Of a stretch of 64,000 bases of DNA, positions 36,101 through 44,105 are shown in pieces (position 1 is the first letter of the stretch; each line of letters starts with the position of its first letter). This DNA is from Novispirillum itersonii. GTDB taxonomy: Bacteria; Pseudomonadota; Alphaproteobacteria; Rhodospirillales; Rhodospirillaceae. Under the pieces are notes generated by a model. It was not told the DNA's origin. It did no database searches and saw only the letters and a list, made by a program, of their open reading frames with translations. The translations under genes were made by a program, and so were the position numbers. Location of the stretch: contig NZ_JACIIX010000013.1 in assembly GCF_014205675.1 (NCBI RefSeq), positions 62,001 to 126,000 on the forward strand. The letters are read 5' to 3'.

Positions 36101-36277
36101 GGGCGGGAACTGATGAACGCCATCATGGATGCCCTGACCGCGCACAGCGCCATGAGCAGACAGGCTCTGGGATCAGAAAAGGTCCGCGAAGGCTTGCGGG
36201 ATATCCTGATCAACGACGCCTGCCTGTACGAAGCCCTGCGGGCACGGGGCGGCCCCGGGGTGACAGCCCCGCTTTGA
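33134..36277 (+). CDS. hsdR: type I restriction endonuclease subunit HsdR
   Basis: A 1047-residue motor nuclease that translocates and cuts unmodified DNA. The nuclease motif lies at PMATVELKSDF (about residue 155), the helicase Walker A at HSAGSGKTNS (about 306), the DEAH box in VIADEAHSSQ (about 418), then FTATPKAKTMELFG and the motif VI-like LSRLNRAHPGKDTTYVLDF. The helical C-terminal domain that binds HsdM is present. The start overlaps hsdS by ATGA. The gene is intact and ends seven bases before the convergent GNAT gene. Confidence 0.96.
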   Translation: MSTLHKEIAFEDDICTAMAAQGWLYHPADAAGYDRARALFPADVLAWVRETQPQAWDSLVKSHGAAAEATLLDRIRRQLDDLGTLDVIRQGVEMLGLRQKLVLAQFRPAFGLNPDLLARYGANRLRVVRQVRYSLHNENCLDLVLFLNGIPMATVELKSDFTQSVDDAVDQYRLDRNPRPKGQAAEPLLDFPRGALVHFAVSNTLVRMTTRLLGPETVFLPFDRGHDGAAGNPPNPSGHATAYLWEQVWAPDPWLEILGRYVVTTRDRKKQIEKIIFPRYHQLDATRALIRAILAEGPGQAYLIQHSAGSGKTNSIAWTAHFLAELHDADQTKVFDSVLVVSDRTVLDTQLQEAIFSFQRTAGVVATITDEHGSKSGQLAKALAEGKKVVVCTLQTFPFALAEVQQLAATEGKRFAVIADEAHSSQTGAAAATLKQVLSAEELKDLADGGEVSTEDLLAAQMATRANRGTGGGGVTYVAFTATPKAKTMELFGRRPDPSQPAGPGNLPQPFHVYSMRQAIEEKFILDVLRNYTPYRLAFRLASGGREWSETEVETGEALKGIMQWVRLHPYNISQKVKVVVEHFRDTVAPLLKGQAKAMVVTGSRQEVVRWQLAMARYIKEQGYKIGTLVAFSGEVRDSELGEDGFTETSPALNPTLGSRDIRRAFATDEFQILLVANKFQTGFDQPLLCGMYVDKQLSGIQAVQTLSRLNRAHPGKDTTYVLDFANQPKDILAAFKTYYETAELEGVTDPNLVFDLRAKLDALGHYDDAEVERVVTADLNPRATQAQLAAAIAPVADRLLRRYRALQQALTAAQAAQDRRAEKDAKDELAALILFKRDLGAFQRVYSFLSQIFDYGSTDIEKRWIFFRRLLPLLEFGRERDGVDLTGITMTHHSLRSQGRLPLPLNQGESKPLKVMTAPGTGEVQDKKKDLLAAIIEKVNDLFDGDLTDDDKLIYVNNVLMGKLLESPVLAEQAANNTKEQFAASPDLGRELMNAIMDALTAHSAMSRQALGSEKVREGLRDILINDACLYEALRARGGPGVTAPL

Positions 36278-36284
36278 CGGTTCC

Positions 36285-36731
36285 CTACAGCGCCAGCACC
36301 CAATGGTCCCAGTCCGGGTCCTTCCGCCCGCCCAGCCCGGCATACAGCGCCTGCGCCGGGGCGTTGTCGGGCAGGACGGTCCAGCGCAGGGCGGAAGCGC
36401 CGAGGCTGGCGGCATGCTCCGCCAGCCCCCGGACCAGCGCCTGCCCCACCCCCTGCCCCCGGGCGGCGGGCTGAACGAACAGCTCCTTCAGCACCACCAC
36501 CGGCCGCAGATCAAAGGTCCACGGGATGGTGTAATGCACCGCCATCCCGCTCAGGCCTTTCTCCTGCTCCGCCACCAGCACGCCAAAGCGCGATTGCGGG
36601 CCGAAGCCGTGGGTCAACACATCCTGCGGGGTGACGCGGAAGCGGTCGATGTAGCCTTCAAACACCGCCAGATCCCGCATCATCCCCCACACCACCGGCA
36701 CATCCGCCGGGGTAAAGGGCCGGATGATCAT
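36285..36731 (-). CDS. GNAT family N-acetyltransferase
   Basis: A 148-residue acetyl-CoA-dependent transferase. The opening IIRPFTPADVPVVWGMMRDLAVFEGY, the central VVLKELFVQPAARGQGVGQALVRGL (acetyl-CoA-binding Q-x-x-R-G-x-G motif) and LRWTVLPDNAPAQALYAGLG match the diamine/spermidine-acetyltransferase-like branch, though the substrate is not certain. Its start overlaps the 3' end of the rhodanese gene by ATGA, so the two form a coupled pair with the rhodanese first. Confidence 0.87.
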   Translation of the reverse strand: MIIRPFTPADVPVVWGMMRDLAVFEGYIDRFRVTPQDVLTHGFGPQSRFGVLVAEQEKGLSGMAVHYTIPWTFDLRPVVVLKELFVQPAARGQGVGQALVRGLAEHAASLGASALRWTVLPDNAPAQALYAGLGGRKDPDWDHWVLAL

Positions 36732-37153
36732 GCGGCCCCCGCCATGCTGCCCGGTTCCGCCCCGGTGGCGAAGGGGTTGCCCTCATCGGCCCAGCCGGTG
36801 ATGCCGCCGATCATGATCTTCACCGGGCGACGCAGCCGGGCCAGCTTCAGCGCTGCCTGATCGGCCCCGTTGCAGTGCGGGCCGGCGCAGTAGACCACAA
36901 ACAGGGTGTCGTCCGGCCATTCCGCCATCCGGTCCGCCGTAATGTTGCGGTGCGGCAGGTGCAGCGCCCCCGGCACATGCCGCCGGGCGTAGGCTTCCGG
37001 CGAGCCAACCACATGCAGCAGCACAAAATCCACATCACCGCTGCGCAGGGCATGGGCGACGTCGGCGCAATCGGTTTCCACCGACAGCCGGGCCAGAAAG
37101 TGGGCGGCAGTCTGTTCCGGGGTGGCGGCGGGATAATCAGTCACGTAGCTCAT
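36728..37153 (-). CDS. rhodanese-like sulfurtransferase domain protein
   Basis: A 141-residue single-domain rhodanese. It has DVDFVLLHVVGSPEAYARRHVPGALHLPH and the active-site cysteine in VVYCAGPHCNGADQAAL, followed by IMIGGITGWADEGNPF. The start MSYVTDYPA (ATG 37151-37153) is chosen because GGAG lies eight bases upstream. The GNAT gene follows with a four-base overlap. The divergent GlxA-type regulator and the palindrome between them suggest shared control. Confidence 0.88.
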   Translation of the reverse strand: MSYVTDYPAATPEQTAAHFLARLSVETDCADVAHALRSGDVDFVLLHVVGSPEAYARRHVPGALHLPHRNITADRMAEWPDDTLFVVYCAGPHCNGADQAALKLARLRRPVKIMIGGITGWADEGNPFATGAEPGSMAGAA

Positions 37154-37220
37154 CGGGGTCTCCGGTGTCTCTGGGGAAATCCAATGTCCACAGGCTACGC
37201 CAGACCGGTTCCGGCTTGCA

Positions 37221-37238
37221 GATGGCATTTTTGCCATC
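37221..37238. promoter_or_regulatory. palindromic operator candidate, rhodanese/glxA gap
   Basis: GATGGCA (37221-37227) and TGCCATC (37232-37238) form a perfect 7-bp inverted repeat around TTTT, in the 98-base gap between the divergent rhodanese and regulator genes. Its symmetry and place suit a regulator site acting on both genes. Confidence 0.5.
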
Positions 37239-37251
37239 TATCATCAAAATC

Positions 37252-38292
37252 ATGCCAAACGATCAGCCCCCCGTTCCGTCTTCCGCCCTTACCGGCCCTT
37301 TGGTCGTCACACTGGCCTATGACCGGCTGTGCACCTTTGAATTCGGCATCGCCGTCGAAGTGTTCGGCCTGTCGCGGCCGGAAATGGGCAGCGGCTGGTA
37401 CCGCTTTGCCGTCGCCGGGGTCGATGCCGGGCCGATGCGGGCCACCGGTGGCCTGACCTTCACCGTCGATGGCGGCCTTGATCTGCTGGAACAGGCCGAC
37501 CTGATCATTGCCCCCGGCTGGCGCGGGATCGACGAACCGGTGCCGGAGGCCCTGTGTACCGCCCTGCGCGCCGCCCACCAGCGGGGAGCGCGGGTCATCA
37601 GTTTCTGTTCCGGGGTGTTCGTTCTGGCCGCCAGCGGCCTGCTGGACGGGCGACAGGCCACCACCCACTGGCGGTACACCGACACCCTGCACCAGCGGTT
37701 TCCCACCATCCATGTCACCCCGGATGTGCTGTATGTCGATACCGGCACGGTGATGACCTCCGCCGGGACCGCCGCCGGGCTGGACCTGTGCCTGCACATC
37801 ATCCGCCGTGATTTTGGCACCGATGCCGCCAACAGTGTCGCCCGGCGGCTGATCCTGCCCGCCCACCGCGACGGCGGGCAGGCCCAGTTCATCCGGCAGG
37901 CGGTGCCGCGCCCGCATGAGAGCACCCGCCTCGGCCCGCTGCTGGACCACATGCGGCGCACACTGGACGGCACCCACACGGTGGAGGCGCTGGCCCGCCG
38001 GGTGGGGATGAGCCGCCGCACCTTCCTGCGCCGGTTTGAGGCCGCCACCGGCACCACCCCGGCCCGCTGGCTGCTGACGGAACGGCTGAACCGGGCCCGC
38101 AGCCTGCTGGAAACCACCCAGACCAGCATCGAGGAAATCGCCGTCGTCGCCGGGTTCGGCAGTGCTGCCACCCTGCGCCATCACTTCCGGCAGGTGCTGT
38201 CCACCACCCCCGGGGCCTACCGCGAGGCCTTCGGCCCCCACAGCGACACTTCGACCGGATCCGAAGCATTCGGGGTGTCCGCCGGTCTATAA
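37252..38292 (+). CDS. GlxA-type AraC-family transcriptional regulator
   Basis: A 346-residue regulator of two parts. The N-terminal DJ-1/PfpI-like domain (about 15-190) has VVTLAYDRLCTFEFGIAVEVFG and ARVISFCSGVFVLAASGLLDGR, with a cysteine in the position of the nucleophile elbow. The C-terminal AraC domain (about 225-325) has HTVEALARRVGMSRRTFLRRF and ARSLLETTQTSIEEIAVVAGFGSAATLRHHF. MPNDQPP (37252) is taken as the start, although upstream ATGs at 37222 and earlier are possible and no strong ribosome site was seen. It is divergent from the rhodanese-GNAT pair. Confidence 0.88.
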   Translation: MPNDQPPVPSSALTGPLVVTLAYDRLCTFEFGIAVEVFGLSRPEMGSGWYRFAVAGVDAGPMRATGGLTFTVDGGLDLLEQADLIIAPGWRGIDEPVPEALCTALRAAHQRGARVISFCSGVFVLAASGLLDGRQATTHWRYTDTLHQRFPTIHVTPDVLYVDTGTVMTSAGTAAGLDLCLHIIRRDFGTDAANSVARRLILPAHRDGGQAQFIRQAVPRPHESTRLGPLLDHMRRTLDGTHTVEALARRVGMSRRTFLRRFEAATGTTPARWLLTERLNRARSLLETTQTSIEEIAVVAGFGSAATLRHHFRQVLSTTPGAYREAFGPHSDTSTGSEAFGVSAGL

Positions 38293-38330
38293 CAGCGGCC
38301 TGTCTTCCCCCTCTTCCGTCAGGCCCCACC

Positions 38331-39227
38331 ATGACCGAGCGCGCATCGCTGAAAGACCTTGCCCTGCTGTTGACGCTGTCCACCCTGTGGGGGGCGGCCT
38401 ATACCTTCATCAAAATCGGGGTGGAAACCATCCCCCCGGTCACCCTGATTGCGGCCCGCACCCTGATCGCCGGGGCGGTGCTGGTTGCCATCCTCGCCCT
38501 GCGCGGCCTGCGCCTGCCGCGCGATGCGGCGACGTGGCGGCGCTTTCTGGCACAGGCGCTGCTGAACAGCGCCGTTCCCTTCACCCTGATTGCCTGGGCG
38601 GAGCTGACCACCGATGCCGGGCTGACCACCATCCTGAATTCCACCACCCCGATCTTCGCCTTCCTGCTGACCGCCCTGATCATCCGGCACGAGCCGGTCA
38701 CCCTGCGCAAGCTGTGCGGCGTGGCGGCAGGCATCCTTGGCATCTGCCTGATCATCGGGTTACAGGCCCTGAACGGGCTGGGCAAGGATCTGTGGGCGCA
38801 GCTGGCCGTGGTTGCTGCCTCCGTCTGCTATGGCGGGGCCGCCATTCTGGGCAAAAGCTTCAAGGGGCTGGACCCGATGATGCCCGCCGCCGGATCGCTG
38901 CTGTGCGGGGCGGCGCTGCTGCTGCCGCTGAGCCTGATCGTCGATCAGCCGTGGACGCTGTCGCCCTCGCTGGACTCCCTGATGGCGCTGCTGGGGCTGG
39001 CGGTGTTTTCCACCGCACTGGCGTTTGCGATTTACTTCCGGCTGGTCCATACGCTGGGATCGGTCGGCACCACATCGCAGGCCTATCTGCGGGTGCCGAT
39101 CGGCGTCGCCATTGGTGTGGTGTTTCTGGGCGAAAGCCTCAGCCCGACCCTGTGGCCCGGTCTGACCTGCGTTCTGATCGGGGTGATGCTGATGACGCTG
39201 CCGTCCCGCAAGGCCACCGGGGCCTGA
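38331..39227 (+). CDS. EamA-family (drug/metabolite) transporter
   Basis: A 298-residue inner-membrane protein with ten hydrophobic segments in two five-helix EamA repeats. LALLLTLSTLWGAAYTFIKIG begins the first, and YGGAAILGKSFKG is in the second. Typical pieces include the NSTTPIFAFLLTALI helix and VFLGESLSPTLWPG. The substrate is unknown; members export amino acids, nucleosides or other metabolites. It follows the regulator by 38 bases on the same strand and may be cotranscribed. Confidence 0.87.
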   Translation: MTERASLKDLALLLTLSTLWGAAYTFIKIGVETIPPVTLIAARTLIAGAVLVAILALRGLRLPRDAATWRRFLAQALLNSAVPFTLIAWAELTTDAGLTTILNSTTPIFAFLLTALIIRHEPVTLRKLCGVAAGILGICLIIGLQALNGLGKDLWAQLAVVAASVCYGGAAILGKSFKGLDPMMPAAGSLLCGAALLLPLSLIVDQPWTLSPSLDSLMALLGLAVFSTALAFAIYFRLVHTLGSVGTTSQAYLRVPIGVAIGVVFLGESLSPTLWPGLTCVLIGVMLMTLPSRKATGA

Positions 39228-39276
39228 CGGCGGGAGCCGGATCCTGTACCCACGGCGGGAGCCGGATCCTGCGCCC
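39227..39276. repeat. 25-bp tandem duplication
   Basis: Two nearly identical copies (39227-39251 and 39252-39276) of ACGGCGGGAGCCGGATCCTG plus five further bases differ at two positions. The first copy overlaps the eamA stop region. It is a simple local duplication. Confidence 0.85.
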
Positions 39277-39352
39277 ATAATTAAAATATGGCTTTCCTGT
39301 GGCAATCGGCTACCATCAGCCTGTTTCTACTCTGGATTACCCGCTGCCCGCC

Positions 39353-39748
39353 ATGGCCCGTCGCCTGCCCCTGTTCCGCATGCTCCGCCGCTGCGGCCTT
39401 CTGGCCGCCGCGCTGGCATTGCTGATCCAGAGTCTGGCCTGGGGCCTGCTGATGCCCGCCGCCATGGCGGCTCCGGCCGGAACCGTGGCAATCTGTACCG
39501 CCGACGGCATTGTCTATCAGACCGCCGATGGCACCTTCTCCCCCACCAATGACGACACGACGGCCCCCCTGAAAACCGGCGGGCACTGCCCGCTGTGCCC
39601 GTTGGTCGGCGGTCTGGCCCTGCCCCCGCCGCCCCCGTCCATTTCCCCACCGCCGCAGCGGATCACCGCTGTTTCCCTGCCCGACGATCTGGCCGCCACC
39701 GGCTGGTTTCTGTCCACCCGGCAGGCCCGTGGGCCGCCCACCGTCTGA
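39353..39748 (+). CDS. DUF2946 family protein
   Basis: A 131-residue protein with a basic N-terminus and a hydrophobic segment (LLAAALALLIQSLAWGLLMPAA, about residues 13-35) that can act as a signal or anchor. The conserved part has GTVAICTADGIVY and the hallmark cysteine pair in HCPLCPL, followed by a Pro-rich tail. DUF2946 proteins are often found with copper-handling and TonB-receptor genes, as here. A metal role is inferred from that context. The ATG at 39353 is used; an in-frame start 54 bases upstream adds unrelated sequence. It precedes the TonB receptor by 107 bases. Confidence 0.75.
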   Translation: MARRLPLFRMLRRCGLLAAALALLIQSLAWGLLMPAAMAAPAGTVAICTADGIVYQTADGTFSPTNDDTTAPLKTGGHCPLCPLVGGLALPPPPPSISPPPQRITAVSLPDDLAATGWFLSTRQARGPPTV

Positions 39749-39855
39749 TTTTCCATCCCCGGCGCCCGGCATCCCGGCCCCACTCCTGCGGTGTGGCCGT
39801 AATATCGCCTGACCGCACCCTATAGCTTTCCGGATGATCAGACGGGAGGACCACC

Positions 39856-41865
39856 GTGTCCCGTACCCCTTTCTTTGCCCGCACCGCCTGTGCAGCCCTG
39901 CCGCTGCTGGCCCTGTTGCCGTCCGCCGCCGTTGCCGACAGCCAGACCCTGACCCCGATGACCGTGACCGCCACCCGCACCGAGAGTGACCCGTTTGAGG
40001 TCCCGGCCTCGGTCTCCGTGCTGACCCGGCAGCAGCTGGACGAGGCACAGGCATCGTCCCTTCAGGTGCTGCGCACCGTGCCGGGGGTAAATATGGGCGG
40101 AGGAGCCCGGGCCGCCGGACAGATCCCCTCCGTGCGTGGGCTTCAGGGGCCACGGGTGATCCTGTCGGTGGATGGTGCCCGCCGCAACCATGTGGACGGC
40201 ATCCGTTCCCCCCTGCTGATCGACCCCGACATGGTGCAGCAGATTGACGTGGTGCGGAGCTCCACCTCCGCCCTGTACGGCAGCGGCGGCATCGGCGGGG
40301 TGATCGCCCTGCGCACGCTGGAAGCCGGGGATATCCTTCAGGATGGGCAGACCCACGGCGGGCGGATCCGCACCGCCTACCGCAGCGGCGATGAATCCTT
40401 TTCCAGCAACCTGACCGGCGCGGCGCAGGCCGGGGGCTTCGCCCTGCTGGGCAGCGGCAGCCTGCGCGAGGCCGGGGACATCCACACCGGGGCCAGCGAG
40501 GACCTGCTGAGCGATGACCAGCTGCGCACCGGCCTGCTGAAAGGCAGCTACAGCCCCAACGACCTGCACAAACTGCAACTGTCGTACCAGCGCTTCAGCG
40601 ACCGCACGCTGACCCCCAGCAACCCCGGCGGCAGCCCGGCCTTCGGCCTGCTCCAGACCCTCAACCGCCAACAGGATGAAGTGGTCGGCAGCTATACGTT
40701 CCGGGATTCCGACCGCAAGCTGTTTGATGGCAGGATCAACGCCTACAACACCAAACTGCATTTCAAGACCTCGCCCTACACCAGCGGGGTCACCCAGACC
40801 GATATCACCACCGAAACCGCCGGGATCAGCGCCCAGAACACCAGCCGGTTTGAAACCGCATCGTGGCTGACGCACCGCATCACCTACGGCGTTGATGCCT
40901 ATGAAGACACCCTGACCAACCGCGACGGCGGCAGCCCCAATGCCGTCACCCCGGATGGCGACCAGACCTCGGTCGGGGCCTTCATTCAGAACGAAATGGC
41001 CGTCGGGGACCACTGGACCATCACCGGTGCCCTGCGCAATGACAGCTATACCCTGTCGCCGACCGGCGGCAGCGACAGCACCTTCAATCACCTGTCGCCG
41101 AAGCTGACGGTCCACTGGCAGCCCAACGAGGTGCTGGGGCTGTTCGGCGGCTTCTCGGAAAGCTTCCGCGCCCCGACCCTGTCGGAAACCTATCAGAACC
41201 TGAACACCACCCGCGCCCTGTTCAACTTCCGCCCCAACACCGCCCTGCGGCCGGAAACCAGCAAAACGTGGGAAGGCGGGGCCACCCTCAGCCTGAACGA
41301 CAGCATCGTTCCCGGGGACAAAACCCGCCTGAAGGGCACCCTGTTCACCGAAACCGTCGATGACCTGATCACCTCCACCGTTATCGGCACCTATACCCGC
41401 GCCGCACCGTTCGCCGGGACCGGTCAGGTGTTCCAGAACCGCAACATCTCCAAGGCCAAACGCTATGGGATGGAGGTTGAGGGCACCTATACCTCCGGCC
41501 CGCTGGAGCTGGGGGCCGGGTATTCCCGCATCCGGGCGGAAGACGTCAACACCGATGCCAACCTGTTCGCCCCGCCGGATACCCTCAGCCTGTCCGGGCG
41601 GTATCAGTTTGACAGCCACTGGTCCGGCTGGTGGCTGGGGCAGTTTGTGGCAGCGCAGGATTATGACAGCACCGCCACCCGCCAGCGCAGCGGCTATGGC
41701 CTGCACAGCATCGGCGTTGCCTACGATCAGGATTGGTGGCGGGTGGACCTGAACGTCTCCAACCTGTTTGACCAGACCTATGTGACCTACCAGCAGTCAC
41801 AGACCACCACCTACACCTATGAAGAAGGCCGCAGCGTCAATCTGGCCCTGACCGCCCGCTTCTGA
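39856..41865 (+). CDS. TonB-dependent outer-membrane receptor
   Basis: A 669-residue receptor that imports a ligand across the outer membrane using TonB energy. A signal peptide (about residues 1-27, ending AAVADS) is followed by the TonB-box-like LTPMTVTATR, the plug domain with VPGVNMGGGARAAGQIPSVRG and VVRSSTSALYGSGGIGGVI, and the barrel with the FRAPTLSETY motif. It ends in NLALTARF with a terminal phenylalanine. The haem/haemoglobin-receptor branch is the closest look-alike, but a copper ligand is equally suggested by the adjacent mbnP-mbnH pair. The start is GTG at 39856 with GGGAGGA upstream. Confidence 0.9.
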   Translation: MSRTPFFARTACAALPLLALLPSAAVADSQTLTPMTVTATRTESDPFEVPASVSVLTRQQLDEAQASSLQVLRTVPGVNMGGGARAAGQIPSVRGLQGPRVILSVDGARRNHVDGIRSPLLIDPDMVQQIDVVRSSTSALYGSGGIGGVIALRTLEAGDILQDGQTHGGRIRTAYRSGDESFSSNLTGAAQAGGFALLGSGSLREAGDIHTGASEDLLSDDQLRTGLLKGSYSPNDLHKLQLSYQRFSDRTLTPSNPGGSPAFGLLQTLNRQQDEVVGSYTFRDSDRKLFDGRINAYNTKLHFKTSPYTSGVTQTDITTETAGISAQNTSRFETASWLTHRITYGVDAYEDTLTNRDGGSPNAVTPDGDQTSVGAFIQNEMAVGDHWTITGALRNDSYTLSPTGGSDSTFNHLSPKLTVHWQPNEVLGLFGGFSESFRAPTLSETYQNLNTTRALFNFRPNTALRPETSKTWEGGATLSLNDSIVPGDKTRLKGTLFTETVDDLITSTVIGTYTRAAPFAGTGQVFQNRNISKAKRYGMEVEGTYTSGPLELGAGYSRIRAEDVNTDANLFAPPDTLSLSGRYQFDSHWSGWWLGQFVAAQDYDSTATRQRSGYGLHSIGVAYDQDWWRVDLNVSNLFDQTYVTYQQSQTTTYTYEEGRSVNLALTARF

Positions 41866-41987
41866 TCCCCCAACTCTGTCCCCGCTCCGGCCTTCCGGGG
41901 CGGGGACGCCCTGTGCCTTTTCATGACGAGCCGCCGTCCGGCCGTTCCGGGGTTCCCGGGGCCGGACCGGCCTCCGGGAGTCCCGCC

Positions 41988-42875
41988 ATGCGCCGTTCCG
42001 CCCGTTTCACCCGGGGCCTTGCCGCCCTCGCCCTTGGTGCAGTCACGCTGACCGCCTGCGCCACTCCGCCCGGTCCGCAGACCGTGCGCATCCCCTTTAC
42101 CCTGACCGCCGGGGCCACCCCGGTCCAGTGCGGCACCCCGTTCAGCCTGCCCGGCAGCGGCGGCCCCGCCGTCACCCTGCGCGATGCCCGCCTGTATGTG
42201 CAGGATATCGCCCTGATTGAGGCCGGTGGCACCGCCGTGCCGCTGACCCTGACGGACAGCGACTGGCAGCGGCAGGGCGTCGCCCTGCTGGATTTTGAAA
42301 GCGGCAGCCCCGGCTGTGCCGGGAATGCCGCCGTCAACACCGCCGTTACCGGCACGGTCCCCGCCGGATCCTACACCGGCCTGCGCTTTACCGTCGGGGT
42401 GCCCCCGGCCCTGAACCATACCAGCGTCGAAGTCACCCCCGCCCCGCTGGATGTGGTGGCGATGAACTGGAGCTGGCAGGCCGGGCGGAAATTCATGAAG
42501 GTGGAGGTCAACCCCGCCGGAGGGGTGCGGAAGCCCGATGGTGCCACCGCCCCGACATGGTTCCTGCATCTTGGCTCCACCGACTGCACCGGCAACCCGG
42601 TACAGGGCGGCGCGGTGACCTGTCAGCGGCCCAACCGCCTGCCGGTGACCCTGCCCGCCTTCGACCCCGTCCGGCAGGCCGTCGCGCTGGATCTGGCCGC
42701 CCTGTTCCGGGGCACCGACCTGACCCGCGATCAGGGCGGCGCGGTCGGCTGCATGAGCGGCCCGACCGATGCCGACTGCCCGCCGGTGTTTGCCGCCCTC
42801 GGCCTGTCGCTGACCACCGGCCAGCCGCTGGCCCCGCCGCAGCCGCCGGTGTTCCGCCCGGTGGAGGCCCGGTGA
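41988..42875 (+). CDS. mbnP: MbnP-type copper-binding lipoprotein
   Basis: A 295-residue protein of the four-Cys metallo-mystery-pair family (MbnP). The lipobox LTAC predicts a lipid-anchored envelope protein. Conserved features are VQCGTPF, the MNWSWQAGRKFMKVE segment carrying Trp161 and Trp163, FLHLGSTDC and VTCQRPNR. In characterised members a tryptophan is oxidised to kynurenine by the partner MbnH and helps bind copper. GGGAG lies before the ATG at 41988. The stop and the mbnH start share one base (TGATG), so the pair is coupled. No methanobactin precursor was seen, so the link is to copper rather than to methanobactin itself. Confidence 0.88.
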   Translation: MRRSARFTRGLAALALGAVTLTACATPPGPQTVRIPFTLTAGATPVQCGTPFSLPGSGGPAVTLRDARLYVQDIALIEAGGTAVPLTLTDSDWQRQGVALLDFESGSPGCAGNAAVNTAVTGTVPAGSYTGLRFTVGVPPALNHTSVEVTPAPLDVVAMNWSWQAGRKFMKVEVNPAGGVRKPDGATAPTWFLHLGSTDCTGNPVQGGAVTCQRPNRLPVTLPAFDPVRQAVALDLAALFRGTDLTRDQGGAVGCMSGPTDADCPPVFAALGLSLTTGQPLAPPQPPVFRPVEAR

Positions 42876-43987
42876 TGCGCCGCGCCCTGCTGCTTCTGCT
42901 GCTTCTGCTGCCGCATCCGGCGGCGGCAGAGGCCTGGACGTGGACCCTGCCGGACTATATCCCGCCGCCCCGGATCCCCGCTGACACCCCGATGACGGTG
43001 GAGGCGGTGGAGCTGGGCCGCCACCTGTTCTACGACCGCCGCCTGTCCGGCAACGGCACCATCGCCTGTGCCTCCTGCCATGTGCAGGCGCTGGCCTTCA
43101 CTGATGGCCGGGCGCTGTCGCCGGGGTCCACCGGGGTGCTGACCCACCGCAACGCCCCCACGGTGGTCAATTCAGCCTGGCATGCCACCTACACCTGGGC
43201 CAATCCGGCGCTGGTGTCGCTGGAAAGCCAGATGGAAAACCCGCTGTTTGGCGATGACCCGGTGGAGATGGGGGTCAACGACCAGACCAGACCGCTGATC
43301 CTTGACCGCCTGAAAGCCGAGCCGCGCTATGCGCCGCTGTTTGCCGCCGCCTTCCCCGATGATCCGCAGCCCATGACCCTGCACCGGATCATTCAGGCGA
43401 TTTCCAGTTTTCAGCGGGCGCTGGTCTCCGCCGACAGCCGGTACGACCGCAGCCTTCAGGGCACACTGGAGCTGACCCCGGCCGAACAGCGCGGGCGGGA
43501 TCTGTTCTTCGGGGAACGGGCGGAATGCCATCACTGCCACGGCAGCTTCAATTTCAACGATCAGGTGGTACATGCCCGCAGCCGCGAGGTGGAGACGCCC
43601 TTCCATAATACCGGCCTGTACAACATCGGCGGCACCGGGGCCTACCCCTTCCCCAACCGGGGCCTCTATGAACTGTCCGGCCAGCCGGAGGATATGGGGG
43701 CCTTCCGCGCCCCGTCGCTGCGCAACATCGCCCTGACCGCCCCCTATATGCACGACGGATCGGTGGCAACGCTGGCCGGGGTGGTGGATCTCTATTCCGA
43801 TGGCGGACGGGTGCTGACCTCCGGCCCGCTGGCGGGAGACGGCCGCAGCAATCCCTACAAAAGCGGCCTGATCGCCCGGATTGATCTGTCAGGACAGGAA
43901 AAGGCCGATCTGGTGGCCTTTCTCGAAAGCCTGACCGACCTGACCCTGCCCACGGATCCCCGCTTTGCCGACCCGTGGGGGCGATAA
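42875..43987 (+). CDS. mbnH: MbnH-type dihaem c-type cytochrome enzyme
   Basis: A 370-residue secreted dihaem protein of the cytochrome c peroxidase/MauG superfamily. A short Leu-rich signal peptide (ending AAAEA, about residue 20) precedes two haem motifs: CASCH (Cys65) and CHHCH (Cys218). NAPTVVNSAWHATYTWANPA and APSLRNIALTAPYMHDGSVATL are typical of the family. MbnH oxidises a Trp of MbnP to kynurenine in the periplasm; that activity here is inferred from the pairing. Coupled to mbnP by TGATG. Full length. Confidence 0.9.
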   Translation: MRRALLLLLLLLPHPAAAEAWTWTLPDYIPPPRIPADTPMTVEAVELGRHLFYDRRLSGNGTIACASCHVQALAFTDGRALSPGSTGVLTHRNAPTVVNSAWHATYTWANPALVSLESQMENPLFGDDPVEMGVNDQTRPLILDRLKAEPRYAPLFAAAFPDDPQPMTLHRIIQAISSFQRALVSADSRYDRSLQGTLELTPAEQRGRDLFFGERAECHHCHGSFNFNDQVVHARSREVETPFHNTGLYNIGGTGAYPFPNRGLYELSGQPEDMGAFRAPSLRNIALTAPYMHDGSVATLAGVVDLYSDGGRVLTSGPLAGDGRSNPYKSGLIARIDLSGQEKADLVAFLESLTDLTLPTDPRFADPWGR

Positions 43988-44105
43988 TCGCCGATCATTC
44001 TCTTTGAGGGATTTTTCCACACAGAAAAACCTATAAGAGTATTTTTCACGATACCCTTATTTGGAGATAAAATTCATAAACACAACTAAAATACCCGGAG
44101 GCCCT

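Noticed and set aside
34628-36145. A 505-residue minus-strand open frame inside hsdR
   Set aside because: It is antisense to the helicase and C-terminal parts of hsdR and shows no domain.
28602-36277. Prophage or integrative element around the hsd operon
   Set aside because: No integrase, transposase, tRNA target or flanking direct repeats were seen; the operon lies cleanly between glnA and a GNAT gene.
39838-41706. A 622-residue minus-strand open frame opposite the TonB receptor
   Set aside because: It is low-complexity Gly/Ala/Val/Gln-rich sequence antisense to a well-supported receptor.
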